A stretch of 64,000 nucleotides of DNA from Acidobacteriaceae bacterium (lineage in GTDB: Bacteria > Acidobacteriota > Terriglobia > Terriglobales > Acidobacteriaceae): contig JANXUC010000157.1 of NCBI GenBank assembly GCA_025352065.1, forward strand, positions 1 through 64,000. Direction: 5' to 3'. Position 1 is the first letter of the stretch. The number at the start of each line of letters is the position of its first letter. The notes under the pieces are model-generated. The model had not been told where the DNA came from, made no database searches, and was given only the letters and a program-made list of their open reading frames with translations. The position numbers and the translations under genes are program-made. Shown here piece by piece: positions 8,653 to 15,968 of this stretch.

Positions 8653-10197
8653 ATGAAAAGCCACTGGATTCGTGGTTTACTGCTGCTGACGCTGCTAACC
8701 GTCGGTATACAAATTGCTGGAGCGGATTCCGAAGGCGGGCCGCTTCGTTTTAGCGTGCGTGTAGGGGCGGGGGAAAAATCTCCGGTTTCAGGCAGATTAT
8801 TGATCTTTTTTGGGCCCCTGCAATCGGCTTCCGAGGAAATGACTCCGGGATTTGGCGTCGATACGGAGAAGATTTGGATTGCCGCCCGCGAGGTTACTGA
8901 CATTGCGCCGGGATCGACGATTGAGTTCAATCCCGACGAACTAGTCTTTCCGGCTCCGTTCCCGACTCGGAAATACGGCGACTACCAGGTAATGGCGCTA
9001 TTAGATATAAACCACGACTATGCCTACTCGGGCAGCGCTCCGGGCGACATTCGCAGTCCTGTAATTTCCTTGCCGGGGCTGGACCCAGCCCACGCAGGAA
9101 CCATGGAACTGGTGCTGACTACCCGTATTCCAGAAACGAAATACAATCTGCCGCCGGGTGTGGAGATGGTGGATTTTGTTAGCCCGCTACTTTCGGCATT
9201 TTGGGGCAGGCCGATCCACATGCGCGCGGTGGTCGTGCTGCCGCCCAGCTACAGTGTCGATTTGAAGACTACGTTCCCGACCGTGTATTGGACCCATGGT
9301 TTTGGCAACAGACTCAATGGAATTGCCAGTTCCGACGGCGCGCAGGTACAGAAGAAAATGGCGGATGGAAAATATCCCGCAATGATTTGGGTGATGCTGG
9401 ATGAATCCTGCGCTGGCGGCACACATGAATTTGCGGATTCCGTGAACAATGGGCCGTGGGGCCAGGCGCTGGTGCAGGAATTTGTTCCTTACATAGAATC
9501 TAAATATCGTACCGACGCCAAGCGCGACAGTCGGCTGCTGACCGGGCATTCCTCCGGCGGCTGGGCCGTGCTGTGGCTAGAAGTCAATTACCCGGACGTG
9601 TTTGGGGCGAGTTGGCCGGTGTCTCCGGATCCATCCGACTTTCGCAACTTTACCGGGCCGAACTTGCTGACCAAGCCACTGCCAAATTTCTATCGGCAGC
9701 CGAATGGCAGGCCTTGGCCGCTGGTGCGCGAGCACGGCAAGGACACTATGTCGTGGGAGCAGAGCGCAAAGCAGGAACGTATTTTAGGCGAGTATGGCGG
9801 GCAAATGGCGTCGTTTGAGTGGGTCTTCAGTCCGCGCGGCAAGGATGGGCGGCCTATGCCGTTATTCGACCGGCAGACTGGCGTGATTGATCCTGCCGTG
9901 GCTAAGGCGTGGGAGGCCTACGACATCGCTGAAATCTTGCGCAAGAACGCAGACCGGCTACGTCCTCTACTCGATGGCAGAATTCATTTGACGGTGGGGA
10001 CGGAGGATACGTTCCATCTCGACGAGTCCGCCCGGCTGCTGGAAGAGACCGCGAAGGAACTGAATATGAATATCCAGTTCACGTACGTTCCAGGCAAGGA
10101 CCACATGTCGGTGTACGACGACAATCTGGATGAGAAGATCGCGGCGGAGATGGACGCGGTGGCGAGGCCGAAGGCGAAGGCGGTTGCTGCGCCGTGA
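8653..10197 (+). CDS. Secreted alpha/beta-hydrolase, enterochelin-esterase (esterase D/Fes)-like
   Basis: A 514-residue protein. ATG at 8653 begins a signal peptide (HWIRGLLLLTLLTVGIQIAGA). After a roughly 150-residue N-terminal beta domain comes a PF00756-type esterase domain. The nucleophile elbow is GHSSGGWAVLWLE, with Ser as nucleophile. An acidic residue follows (TVGTEDTFH) and the His is near the end (PGKDHMSVYDD). Fes-type members hydrolyse siderophore esters or act on other acyl esters; the substrate here is unknown. The frame is open back to 8551, but that would place a hydrophilic stretch before the signal peptide. Confidence 0.8.
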   Translation: MKSHWIRGLLLLTLLTVGIQIAGADSEGGPLRFSVRVGAGEKSPVSGRLLIFFGPLQSASEEMTPGFGVDTEKIWIAAREVTDIAPGSTIEFNPDELVFPAPFPTRKYGDYQVMALLDINHDYAYSGSAPGDIRSPVISLPGLDPAHAGTMELVLTTRIPETKYNLPPGVEMVDFVSPLLSAFWGRPIHMRAVVVLPPSYSVDLKTTFPTVYWTHGFGNRLNGIASSDGAQVQKKMADGKYPAMIWVMLDESCAGGTHEFADSVNNGPWGQALVQEFVPYIESKYRTDAKRDSRLLTGHSSGGWAVLWLEVNYPDVFGASWPVSPDPSDFRNFTGPNLLTKPLPNFYRQPNGRPWPLVREHGKDTMSWEQSAKQERILGEYGGQMASFEWVFSPRGKDGRPMPLFDRQTGVIDPAVAKAWEAYDIAEILRKNADRLRPLLDGRIHLTVGTEDTFHLDESARLLEETAKELNMNIQFTYVPGKDHMSVYDDNLDEKIAAEMDAVARPKAKAVAAP

Positions 10198-10258
10198 CGC
10201 ATGGCTCCTTAAACTTCAGAAAATAAAGGGTTAATCGCGGATGGCTCCAAATTTCCAT

Positions 10259-10285
10259 TAAACTAAACTAATAAAACTTAGTTTA
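10259..10285. promoter_or_regulatory. Candidate autoregulatory operator of the toxin-antitoxin pair
   Basis: TAAACTAA occurs at 10259-10266 and 10264-10271, and its reverse complement TTAGTTTA at 10278-10285. These are 18 to 44 bp before the antitoxin ATG at 10303, in an AT-rich promoter region. Phd/YefM antitoxins typically repress their own operon through such short dyads. The tightest dyad (10264-10285) has a 6-bp spacer. Confidence 0.5.
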
Positions 10286-10302
10286 TGCTAAAATAATGCC
10301 AT

Positions 10303-10548
10303 ATGCAGACAGTTAACATTCACGAAGCGAAAACGCACCTATCCCGGCTTGTTGAACAAGCCGCAAAAGGGGAGTCGTTCGTAATTGCCAAGGCAGGCAA
10401 GCCCCTCGTCAAGGTGACCGCCTTAGATACGCCGGCATCGGGTCAAATCCGCCGCCTAGGCTTCCTTGCGGGAGAAATCTCCGTACCCGACGATTTTGAT
10501 CACATGTTCAGCGATGAAATCGAACACATGTTCGGTAGTGGCGATTGA
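10303..10548 (+). CDS. Phd/YefM-type antitoxin
   Basis: An 81-residue antitoxin. The N-terminus VNIHEAKTHLSRLVEQAAKGESFVI is the DNA-binding dimer domain of the Phd/YefM family, including the usual AKAGKPLVKV strand. The acidic C-terminal part (PDDFDHMFSDEIEHMFG) should wrap and inhibit the toxin. It overlaps the toxin start by four bases, so translation is coupled. The antitoxin probably represses its own promoter. Confidence 0.88.
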   Translation: MQTVNIHEAKTHLSRLVEQAAKGESFVIAKAGKPLVKVTALDTPASGQIRRLGFLAGEISVPDDFDHMFSDEIEHMFGSGD

Positions 10549-10931
10549 AACTGCTTCTGGATACGCACTTGCTTCTGAGGGCCGCTGGCCAGCCAGAACT
10601 GTTGTCTGCTGCTGCGCGGTCGCTGATGGAGGACCCGCAGAATGAGTTACTTTTCAGTTCAGCGAGTCTGTGGGAAGTGGCGATTAAGCGAGGGTTGGGA
10701 CGGCCGGACTTCCGCGTAGACCCCCGCCTGCTTCGACGCGGGCTACTTGATAATGGCTATAGCGAATTGCCCATCACCAGCGAACACGCTGTAACTGTGG
10801 ACGGTCTGCCGGCAATCCACAAAGACCCTTTCGACAGGATTCTTGTCGCTCAATCCATTGTTGAAGGTATCGCGTTGCTAACCGCCGATCCGATGGTGGC
10901 GCGATATGCCGGCCCGATACGGAAAGTCTGA
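10545..10931 (+). CDS. PIN-domain toxin, VapC-like
   Basis: A 128-residue PIN-domain ribonuclease, the likely toxin partner. It starts at TTG (10545) inside the antitoxin stop. Acidic metal-binding residues of the PIN fold are visible: LLLDTHLLL (Asp), ASLWEVAIK (Glu), KDPFDRILVAQS (Asp) and LLTADP (Asp). VapC-type toxins usually cleave initiator tRNA or rRNA loops; the target is unknown. The PIN domain of this group is often paired with Phd-type antitoxins. It ends 7 bp before a tRNA gene on the other strand. Confidence 0.88.
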   Translation: MKLLLDTHLLLRAAGQPELLSAAARSLMEDPQNELLFSSASLWEVAIKRGLGRPDFRVDPRLLRRGLLDNGYSELPITSEHAVTVDGLPAIHKDPFDRILVAQSIVEGIALLTADPMVARYAGPIRKV

Positions 10932-10938
10932 AGGAATC

Positions 10939-11014
<76 letters not shown>

Positions 11015-11115
11015 GTTCGAACGCCCGGGCGGCCCTTTCAGTCTCGCATATGGCGGGGGCGCTGCCAAATAGATGGAGTCTGTCTGTCGGTTTTCCGATT
11101 TCTCCCCGACAGAAA

Positions 11116-11338
11116 ACAGCAGATTCCTCACAATAGAGCCGTTCGGAATGACAATCTTCATTGCCTGAGTGGGAGCCTTTCGTGGACTGTCGTCACCTCT
11201 CAGAAGCGCCTAAACTCTTGAAGATTTGTCACCACCCCTGAGTTTGTCGTGTCTTTACAGGCGGGCCAACTGATCGAGAGCTCATCCCTCTAAAAATTTG
11301 TCATTCCGAACGGCTCTATTGTGAAGAATCTGCTGTTT
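11116..11338. repeat. Inverted pair of dispersed repeats (copies C and D) flanking 140 bp
   Basis: Copy C (11116-11154, plus) and copy D (11297-11338, reversed) are near-identical over about 38 bases and face each other across about 140 bp. The interval has no open reading frame of note. Copy D abuts the stop of the next minus-strand gene. A pair in this orientation could form a long stem or a MITE-like unit. Confidence 0.75.
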
Positions 11339-11910
11339 CATTTTGGCGGAGCCTCTTGCTTGGTTTTGGGTTCTAGTTTGTCGAGATCCCGTAAAAGCTG
11401 ATTCACGACTTTCTCTACAGCGTCGGTGCTCGCGCCTTTGTACTTGGCGCCCTTGCTCTCCTGTGTGGTCGACCAAAGTACGTCACCATCGTTAGAAACC
11501 AATCGAACAGCTATGTGGGCTTCGCGCGTGGTTTGAGTCGAGGCCTCAGAATCCTCGATTGCAGCTCCCCTCACCGCCGTTCCTTCAGAAGTGGCATGGA
11601 TCTCCTGGGAACTCTTCTCAATAGCAACGCCCTTGAAGATCGCATCTGCCTTTTCCTTGGTTTCGGTCACAATGAAACGATGCGACTTAGTTAACGCGTC
11701 AATGACGTTTGCTTGCGCTTGCTTGGAGACTGCATCTTCTCCGAAGCTGTCTACATAGACGCGCTTAACTTGACCAAGTTTCGATGCAACCTCCGCGTCA
11801 GCGTTCGCAGCAGAGGCTGCAGATTGTTGGTTAGCCGTCTGCGGCTGTACCGGCATCGTCAGCGATACGGCAATGCCGATTAAACGGACAAACTTCGTCA
11901 TAAGTGCCAT
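11338..11910 (-). CDS. Exported protein of unknown function
   Basis: A 190-residue protein with an N-terminal hydrophobic segment (VRLIGIAVSLTMPV) followed by QPQTANQQSAAS, so probably secreted. The mature part has an alternating alpha/beta look: KRVYVDSFG, DALTKSHRFIVTE, KADAIFKGV, HIAVRLVSNDGDVLWSTTQES and a lysine-rich tail. The 'compute a parameter, then VNQLLRDLDKL' style resembles periplasmic CsgG/LpoB-like proteins, but I see no decisive motif. Its ATG overlaps the stop of the upstream gene by one base (TAATG), so the two are co-translated. Confidence 0.7.
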   Translation of the reverse strand: MALMTKFVRLIGIAVSLTMPVQPQTANQQSAASAANADAEVASKLGQVKRVYVDSFGEDAVSKQAQANVIDALTKSHRFIVTETKEKADAIFKGVAIEKSSQEIHATSEGTAVRGAAIEDSEASTQTTREAHIAVRLVSNDGDVLWSTTQESKGAKYKGASTDAVEKVVNQLLRDLDKLEPKTKQEAPPK

Positions 11911-12377
11911 TAGTTGCCCAACCCACTCTTGCGGGCTTCATCGTCCTGGTAATCAATTTTTTTTCCGGTGCGTGCCTCCATCGAGGCCAACGTGGTGCGT
12001 ACGATGTCTTTTCCAAGCTGGAAGACGGCAGCCTGTTGCTTGTCATTCTCGTCTTTGTAGCCAATAGTGAGAAAATGCTTCCGCTTCTTAGACAGAAGCA
12101 GCCATGGCGAGATGGCTATCGCAAGGCCAATTCGTCTGCCAGCCTTTTGGCCATATTCCAAGTCATTGATTCGGTCATACGGAACGACCAACTTTCCATC
12201 TTTATGAGTGAACGAGAATGTCTTTTCATCGGCAGTCGAGGTGTTCCCCTCGGTTTGTTCCTTAATCGAAGTTACAGTTCCACCCATGTACATGGCCTTA
12301 TTGCTGCCAAGTCCCGCCTGCGCTGGAATCGAAATAACAAACAGAACCGCCAGAATTGCAGCAATGCCACGTTTCAT
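11910..12377 (-). CDS. Exported protein of unknown function, coupled to the downstream secreted protein
   Basis: A 155-residue protein with a clear signal peptide (MKRGIAAILAVLFVISIPAQA). The mature part begins GLGSNKAMYMGGTVTSI. It contains a beta-rich PVDRIND-like stretch (LVVPYDRINDLEYGQKAGRR) and a hydrophobic stretch (IGLAIAISPWLLL) that could be a membrane segment. KRKHFLTIGYKDENDKQQAAVFQLGKD resembles a PH-like strand pattern. Function is unknown. The TAATG junction with the next gene suggests that both products work together at the envelope. Confidence 0.7.
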   Translation of the reverse strand: MKRGIAAILAVLFVISIPAQAGLGSNKAMYMGGTVTSIKEQTEGNTSTADEKTFSFTHKDGKLVVPYDRINDLEYGQKAGRRIGLAIAISPWLLLSKKRKHFLTIGYKDENDKQQAAVFQLGKDIVRTTLASMEARTGKKIDYQDDEARKSGLGN

Positions 12378-12474
12378 TTTGAACTACCTCCGGCCAAATT
12401 ATGGCCCCTTGACTCGCATTCGTCAACTGATGGCATTTCGAATGCGGAAGTATGAGGCGAACGGGCACGAAAAT

Positions 12475-12512
12475 AGCAGATTCCTCACGATAGAGCCGTT
12501 CGGAATGGCAAA
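12475..12512. repeat. Dispersed repeat, copy E
   Basis: Plus-orientation copy of the cagattcctcac...gttcggaatggcaaa element, just downstream of the radical SAM gene stop. It has one change from the usual ggaatgaca. No gene was recognised in the 145-bp gap that holds it. Confidence 0.8.
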
Positions 12513-12522
12513 CTTTAGTGTG

Positions 12523-13638
12523 CTACAACCCTTGAACTAACGCGGGAGCAATCTGCACCAGCTGCTGCATAGGGTGTGGCGCGGGAACCTCAAGACCCCG
12601 CCGACGCATGTTCGCCGACGGAACTCCCGTGCGATAAAAAGACTTCTCGCAATCCACAGTGGACGGGCCGCGCATGTCGCCTTCCATGAAAGCCAGGCCC
12701 GGGCAGCGCGAACAGGTACCCACGTGGCCGCAACCGGAACAGGTTGGCAGATCGCGGGCGCGGATGGAACGGACATCTTCCAACTGCGTCGAATTCCTCC
12801 AGATATCCAGGAACTTTTGCTGGCGCAGGTTACCGCTCGGCAGTGGAAACTGCACGCAGGGGAAAACGTCGGCGTAGGGCGTGATGTAGCAGGATGTGTG
12901 GCCAGCGCTGCAGGGGTAGCCGTTGAGAACATCCTCGCCGGGAGCTGAGGGTGGGGCGCAATATTCGGCGACATCGCCTACCAGCGAGGGATCGTGAAAA
13001 ACCGTTGGCAGAGCCGTTCCTGGAACACGCAGACTTAGGATTGAGTGATCGCCGTCCATCTTGGGAGAAACGGTTGGGTCCAATGTGTAAGAAACGCCAA
13101 GCTCCTCCGCCAGAGCCTGCGCGCCCTTGTAGTCGTCAAAATTATCGTTCATCAGAACGTTGGCGATGGTGACCTTCAGGCCTTGATCTTTTAAGAAGCG
13201 GATGGCGCGCGTGGTTCTGGCCCACGAGCCGGGCAGCTTGGTGATGGCATCGTGAACTTCCGCGCGGTGCGAGTAGACGCTGATTTGAATCTGCTCGACA
13301 CCCAGGCGGCGCAGCTCCTGGGCCTCGCGTTCGCGGATCATAACAGCGTTCGTTTTAACCTTTACGTTGAAGAGAAGTTTGCGCGCGTGAGCTACGAGTT
13401 CAAGGAAGTCACGGCGCAGGAAGACCTCACCGCCACTGAAGGTCAGGAAGAACGTGCCTGCCTCGGCCAGCTGATCGATAATCCCTTTGATTTCGGCGGT
13501 GGTCATCTCGCCGTGATCGTCGTGGTCGAGGTAACAATGCACACAGCGCTCGTTGCAGCGATACGTCACGTCCATGTGAACGCTGAGGGGCACGCCGTGG
13601 TCGAATGCCTTATTGTTCATTTCATACATCAAGCTCAT
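12523..13638 (-). CDS. Radical SAM/SPASM maturase of a RiPP-like cluster
   Basis: A 371-residue radical SAM enzyme of the PqqE/SPASM type. The SAM cluster motif CNERCVHC has Cys 28, 32 and 35. The GGE motif (FSGGEVFLRRDF) follows. The C-terminal third is Cys-rich (GYPCSAGHTSC, FPCVQF, CSGCGHVGTCSRC, DCEKS), as expected for auxiliary [4Fe-4S] clusters. Enzymes of this class install C-S or C-C crosslinks in peptides. It overlaps the PqqD-like gene by four bases. Kinase, peptidase, precursor-like peptide and exporter genes are upstream in the same direction, so a peptide substrate is likely. The crosslink type is not predictable. Confidence 0.88.
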   Translation of the reverse strand: MSLMYEMNNKAFDHGVPLSVHMDVTYRCNERCVHCYLDHDDHGEMTTAEIKGIIDQLAEAGTFFLTFSGGEVFLRRDFLELVAHARKLLFNVKVKTNAVMIREREAQELRRLGVEQIQISVYSHRAEVHDAITKLPGSWARTTRAIRFLKDQGLKVTIANVLMNDNFDDYKGAQALAEELGVSYTLDPTVSPKMDGDHSILSLRVPGTALPTVFHDPSLVGDVAEYCAPPSAPGEDVLNGYPCSAGHTSCYITPYADVFPCVQFPLPSGNLRQQKFLDIWRNSTQLEDVRSIRARDLPTCSGCGHVGTCSRCPGLAFMEGDMRGPSTVDCEKSFYRTGVPSANMRRRGLEVPAPHPMQQLVQIAPALVQGL

Positions 13639-13964
13639 GGGGCACCCGCGCCGGAGCTTTGATTTAAGACGGCTTGAGCCAACATGGGGTGATCGGAGAC
13701 TTGCAGGATTCCGTGGGTGGCCAGTTCGCGCACAAATTCTTCCGCGTCGGCGAAGGCTTCTTGTGGCGTGATTTCAAAGTTGGGACAAACATTGCGCGTG
13801 ACAATTTCCGCGAGTGGAGTGACGCCGTCGGCAGCGTGCCAGATCGCAGTGGCGACTTCGTTGAGTGTGAAGAAAGTCGAGTCGGTCACGTGCATGACCA
13901 TAGTCTCCCCGGCGAGTACGCGGGAGGCAATGGCGGAACTTCGAGCTATGTAGACGTCACGCAT
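13635..13964 (-). CDS. PqqD-like peptide chaperone (RRE)
   Basis: A 109-residue PqqD-family protein. ATG at 13964 is chosen because GAAGGAGA precedes it. The frame is open 34 codons further, but that part comes from a repeat-like sequence. Winged-helix PqqD features are visible: VLAGETMVMHVTDSTFFTLNEVATAIWHAADG, read in parts, followed by helices to HGILQV. PqqD domains bind the leader peptide of a RiPP precursor and deliver it to the radical SAM enzyme. The four-base overlap with that enzyme's gene agrees with this. The likely client is the 59-residue peptide at 15621-15800. Confidence 0.87.
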   Translation of the reverse strand: MRDVYIARSSAIASRVLAGETMVMHVTDSTFFTLNEVATAIWHAADGVTPLAEIVTRNVCPNFEITPQEAFADAEEFVRELATHGILQVSDHPMLAQAVLNQSSGAGAP

Positions 13965-13980
13965 GCAATCTCCTTCAACC

Positions 13981-14033
13981 CCCACCCTCTTTCGCACAGA
14001 ACGCGAAAAAAGGATGGGGCACCCGCTCTGTTT
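13981..14033. repeat. Inverted-repeat element between kinase and PqqD genes
   Basis: CACCCTCTTTCGC and GCGAAAAAAGGATGGG form an imperfect stem, followed by gcacccgctctg. The word tggggcaccc is seen again at 13638-13648. It looks like a short REP element inserted between two co-directional genes. It may form an intercistronic hairpin. Confidence 0.5.
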
Positions 14034-14084
14034 CGAGCCGCTATGATTCCTGCTCTCGTTTCTCATCTCAGTGAGATCGAGAAC

Positions 14085-15056
14085 TCATCCAATCAAGTCC
14101 CACACTGAGGCGTCGAGACGGAAGGTCAGACGCCGCACAGGAACACGCTCGACAAACCTGCACGCAGCTTCGAAAACGCAGTGCACCAGATCGGCATCGT
14201 GCGCGAAAAACAGAATGTTGCGCATCAGCATCTGAGTAGCTTCTGCGGGGCGAATGTCGTCGATACGGTTCTCCGGACCTTGCGTCAGCATGTATAAGGT
14301 GTCGAGCGGGGCTGAGCAATTCACGCCGAGACGCGCAAGCTCGCCCGCAAAAGGCGTGCCGTAGGCGCGGTAGTTTGGCATTGGTTGTTGCGTTCCATTT
14401 GCCAAACTAATTTGGGAAGCGTTTTTGCGAACGTAAGAAATTTCATCTGTCAGCAAAGTTGTATCGGGCGGCGCAAGGCGTGAAATCGTAGTTTTCCCCG
14501 CTCCCGAAACCCCTGAGAACAGGAACGCCCGACCGTTGCGGATTGCGCTGGCGGCGTGGATCAGAAAAGCTCCCTGCTGCGCCAGCACCAGCGAATGGAC
14601 GATGCGGAGCACGGAGTCCAGCGCGTATGGATTGATGGTTTGACGAATATGACCGCGCCCGGTCAGCGGATCCCAGTGTGCATCGAAATCGCCACGATGA
14701 ATGTGCCAGATGCGGTTCTCGTAAGTTACGGCAAGATCGTCTGGGGGAGGATCGTCCGATAGAGGATCGTCTGATAAAAGATCGTCGTGAGAATTGGCAA
14801 AGGAACCTTCCAGAGTGCTCGTCAGGCTCTCGAATTCGCGCTTAGTGTCGCCACGCTCATTGTCGTCACACTCATTGTCGTCGAAGAGCTCGACGTCAAA
14901 GGACAATTCCGCGGAACCATCTTGGATTACAAAACCGTCGTAGCGGTCTTCCACCATACTTGCGAATCGTGCGCTGGAGGTGCGCAGCGCAATACCGACG
15001 CCACCGATCCGCACGACGGGAATGTGTAGCCTGACTTCATCCAGAACCGGTGTCAT
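14085..15056 (-). CDS. HPr kinase-like protein of a RiPP cluster
   Basis: A 323-residue protein. ATG at 15056 overlaps the stop of the peptidase gene by four bases. The C-terminal half has the HprK-type P-loop FLFSGVSGAGKTT, preceded by FLIHAASAI and followed by LTDEISYV. The N-terminal half is variable, with a long acidic Asp/Asn/Glu stretch (about residues 60-110). In paeninodin-type lasso clusters an HprK homologue phosphorylates the C-terminal Ser of the precursor. The peptide encoded next door ends in Ser-Ser, so a similar role is plausible. True HprK acts on HPr; no PTS gene is here. Confidence 0.82.
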   Translation of the reverse strand: MTPVLDEVRLHIPVVRIGGVGIALRTSSARFASMVEDRYDGFVIQDGSAELSFDVELFDDNECDDNERGDTKREFESLTSTLEGSFANSHDDLLSDDPLSDDPPPDDLAVTYENRIWHIHRGDFDAHWDPLTGRGHIRQTINPYALDSVLRIVHSLVLAQQGAFLIHAASAIRNGRAFLFSGVSGAGKTTISRLAPPDTTLLTDEISYVRKNASQISLANGTQQPMPNYRAYGTPFAGELARLGVNCSAPLDTLYMLTQGPENRIDDIRPAEATQMLMRNILFFAHDADLVHCVFEAACRFVERVPVRRLTFRLDASVWDLIG

Positions 15057-15601
15057 GATACTTCCGTCAGTTTTTTCTGCTTTGGAACAAAGACTGTGCG
15101 CCGCCCGTAGGCCAGCAAAAGCAGGCGCGAGAATTGCGAGGATCGACGAACCAGCGCAGCCAGCACTCGGGCAATTGCGGGCATGCGCAACGGCCAGGAC
15201 AACCAATCGCCATCGCGTTGCACGCCAGCCAAAACACCCAGAAAGTGAGCACTCGAAAACGGCGGATCCCGCTGTGGCATCGCATCGCCGCGGGTCACGA
15301 AATGGACACGGTTGCCATGCGTCTGGCAGCTCTCCAGGCGATGCAGGAAAAAGCGGCCATCGCTCTGATGTAGCACAACATCTCCGACAACTAATTGCTG
15401 GAGCGGCCTGCGCTGTATCAAAACGAGATCGCCTGGCCACAAAGTGGGCAACATGCTGCTGCCGGAGACCTGAAAACGACAGGAACCGTGCTCCAATAGC
15501 GCCTGTACGAGCAAGGATTGCTTGGGGTTCGTCGCACAATTTTCCTGAGCGATTTCTACCCAGTTCAGCGGATTTTGAGGTCTTGCGCTGGAATTGCCCA
15601 T
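15053..15601 (-). CDS. S24/S26-family (signal peptidase I-like) protease
   Basis: A 182-residue protein from ATG at 15601 (an upstream start at 15697 would run into the precursor gene). The catalytic Ser lies in VSGSSMLPTLWPGDLVLI. HQSDGRFFLHRLE holds a His where bacterial signal peptidases have Lys, as in the archaeal/ER-type Ser-His enzymes, and FVTRGDAMPQ is the conserved GD box. A hydrophobic C-terminal segment could anchor it. Placed 19 bp after the precursor-like peptide, it may cut the leader. A single-gene housekeeping signal peptidase is less likely given this context. Confidence 0.82.
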   Translation of the reverse strand: MGNSSARPQNPLNWVEIAQENCATNPKQSLLVQALLEHGSCRFQVSGSSMLPTLWPGDLVLIQRRPLQQLVVGDVVLHQSDGRFFLHRLESCQTHGNRVHFVTRGDAMPQRDPPFSSAHFLGVLAGVQRDGDWLSWPLRMPAIARVLAALVRRSSQFSRLLLLAYGRRTVFVPKQKKLTEVS

Positions 15602-15620
15602 AGAATCCGCGGAAAACGCG

Positions 15621-15800
15621 TTACGAGCTCCTTGGATTGAAGCGACATTGGTTTTGGACCTTGCTAATCTTGCCGCAGGAAAGAGCCATCGTCTCAAAAA
15701 CGCGCTCGTGCCGGAACGCTGGCTTGTGATACTTCTTTTTTGGAACTACAAAGGGCCGATTTTCAAGCTTTTTCGAGCTATTCCGATCTTTGTCATCCAT
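15621..15800 (-). CDS. Short RiPP precursor-like peptide (59 residues)
   Basis: The minus-strand ATG at 15800 opens a 59-codon frame ending TAA at 15621, 19 bp before the S26 peptidase start. The peptide is very basic and hydrophilic (MDDKDRNSSKKLENRPF...). It carries a YHKPAFRHERVFETMAL segment that looks like a leader-recognition motif, then SCGKISKVQNQC with Cys 42 and 52, and ends FNPRSS. No hydrophobic core is present, so it is not a signal peptide or toxin. From memory, short peptides with KPxFRxERVFETxALxCGK occur beside PqqD genes in Acidobacteriota; unverified. No strong Shine-Dalgarno is seen, so the exact start is uncertain. Confidence 0.72.
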   Translation of the reverse strand: MDDKDRNSSKKLENRPFVVPKKKYHKPAFRHERVFETMALSCGKISKVQNQCRFNPRSS

Positions 15801-15968
15801 CGGTTCTTACGCTCCACGAACCCGGCCTGCTGCAATTCCGTTACCGCTGCTGGGAAGAAAATCTCAAACTTAGACACGAGTATAGCCCGATAGTTGGCAC
15901 TTCCTTCCCCCACGATCTGGCTTATGAACCAGCGAAGGAAACAGGCGAATGCTGCTAAGTAGAGAGGT

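Noticed and set aside
13965-14066. 34-codon extension upstream of the PqqD-like start, possible second precursor peptide
   Set aside because: It is in frame with PqqD but comes from a repeat-like inverted element. A good ribosome-binding site lies directly before the internal ATG at 13964.
15740-15958. Plus-strand frame of 72 codons in the RiPP locus gap
   Set aside because: It overlaps the precursor-like peptide on the opposite strand, has no ribosome-binding site and no peptide-like leader, and is directed away from the tailoring genes.
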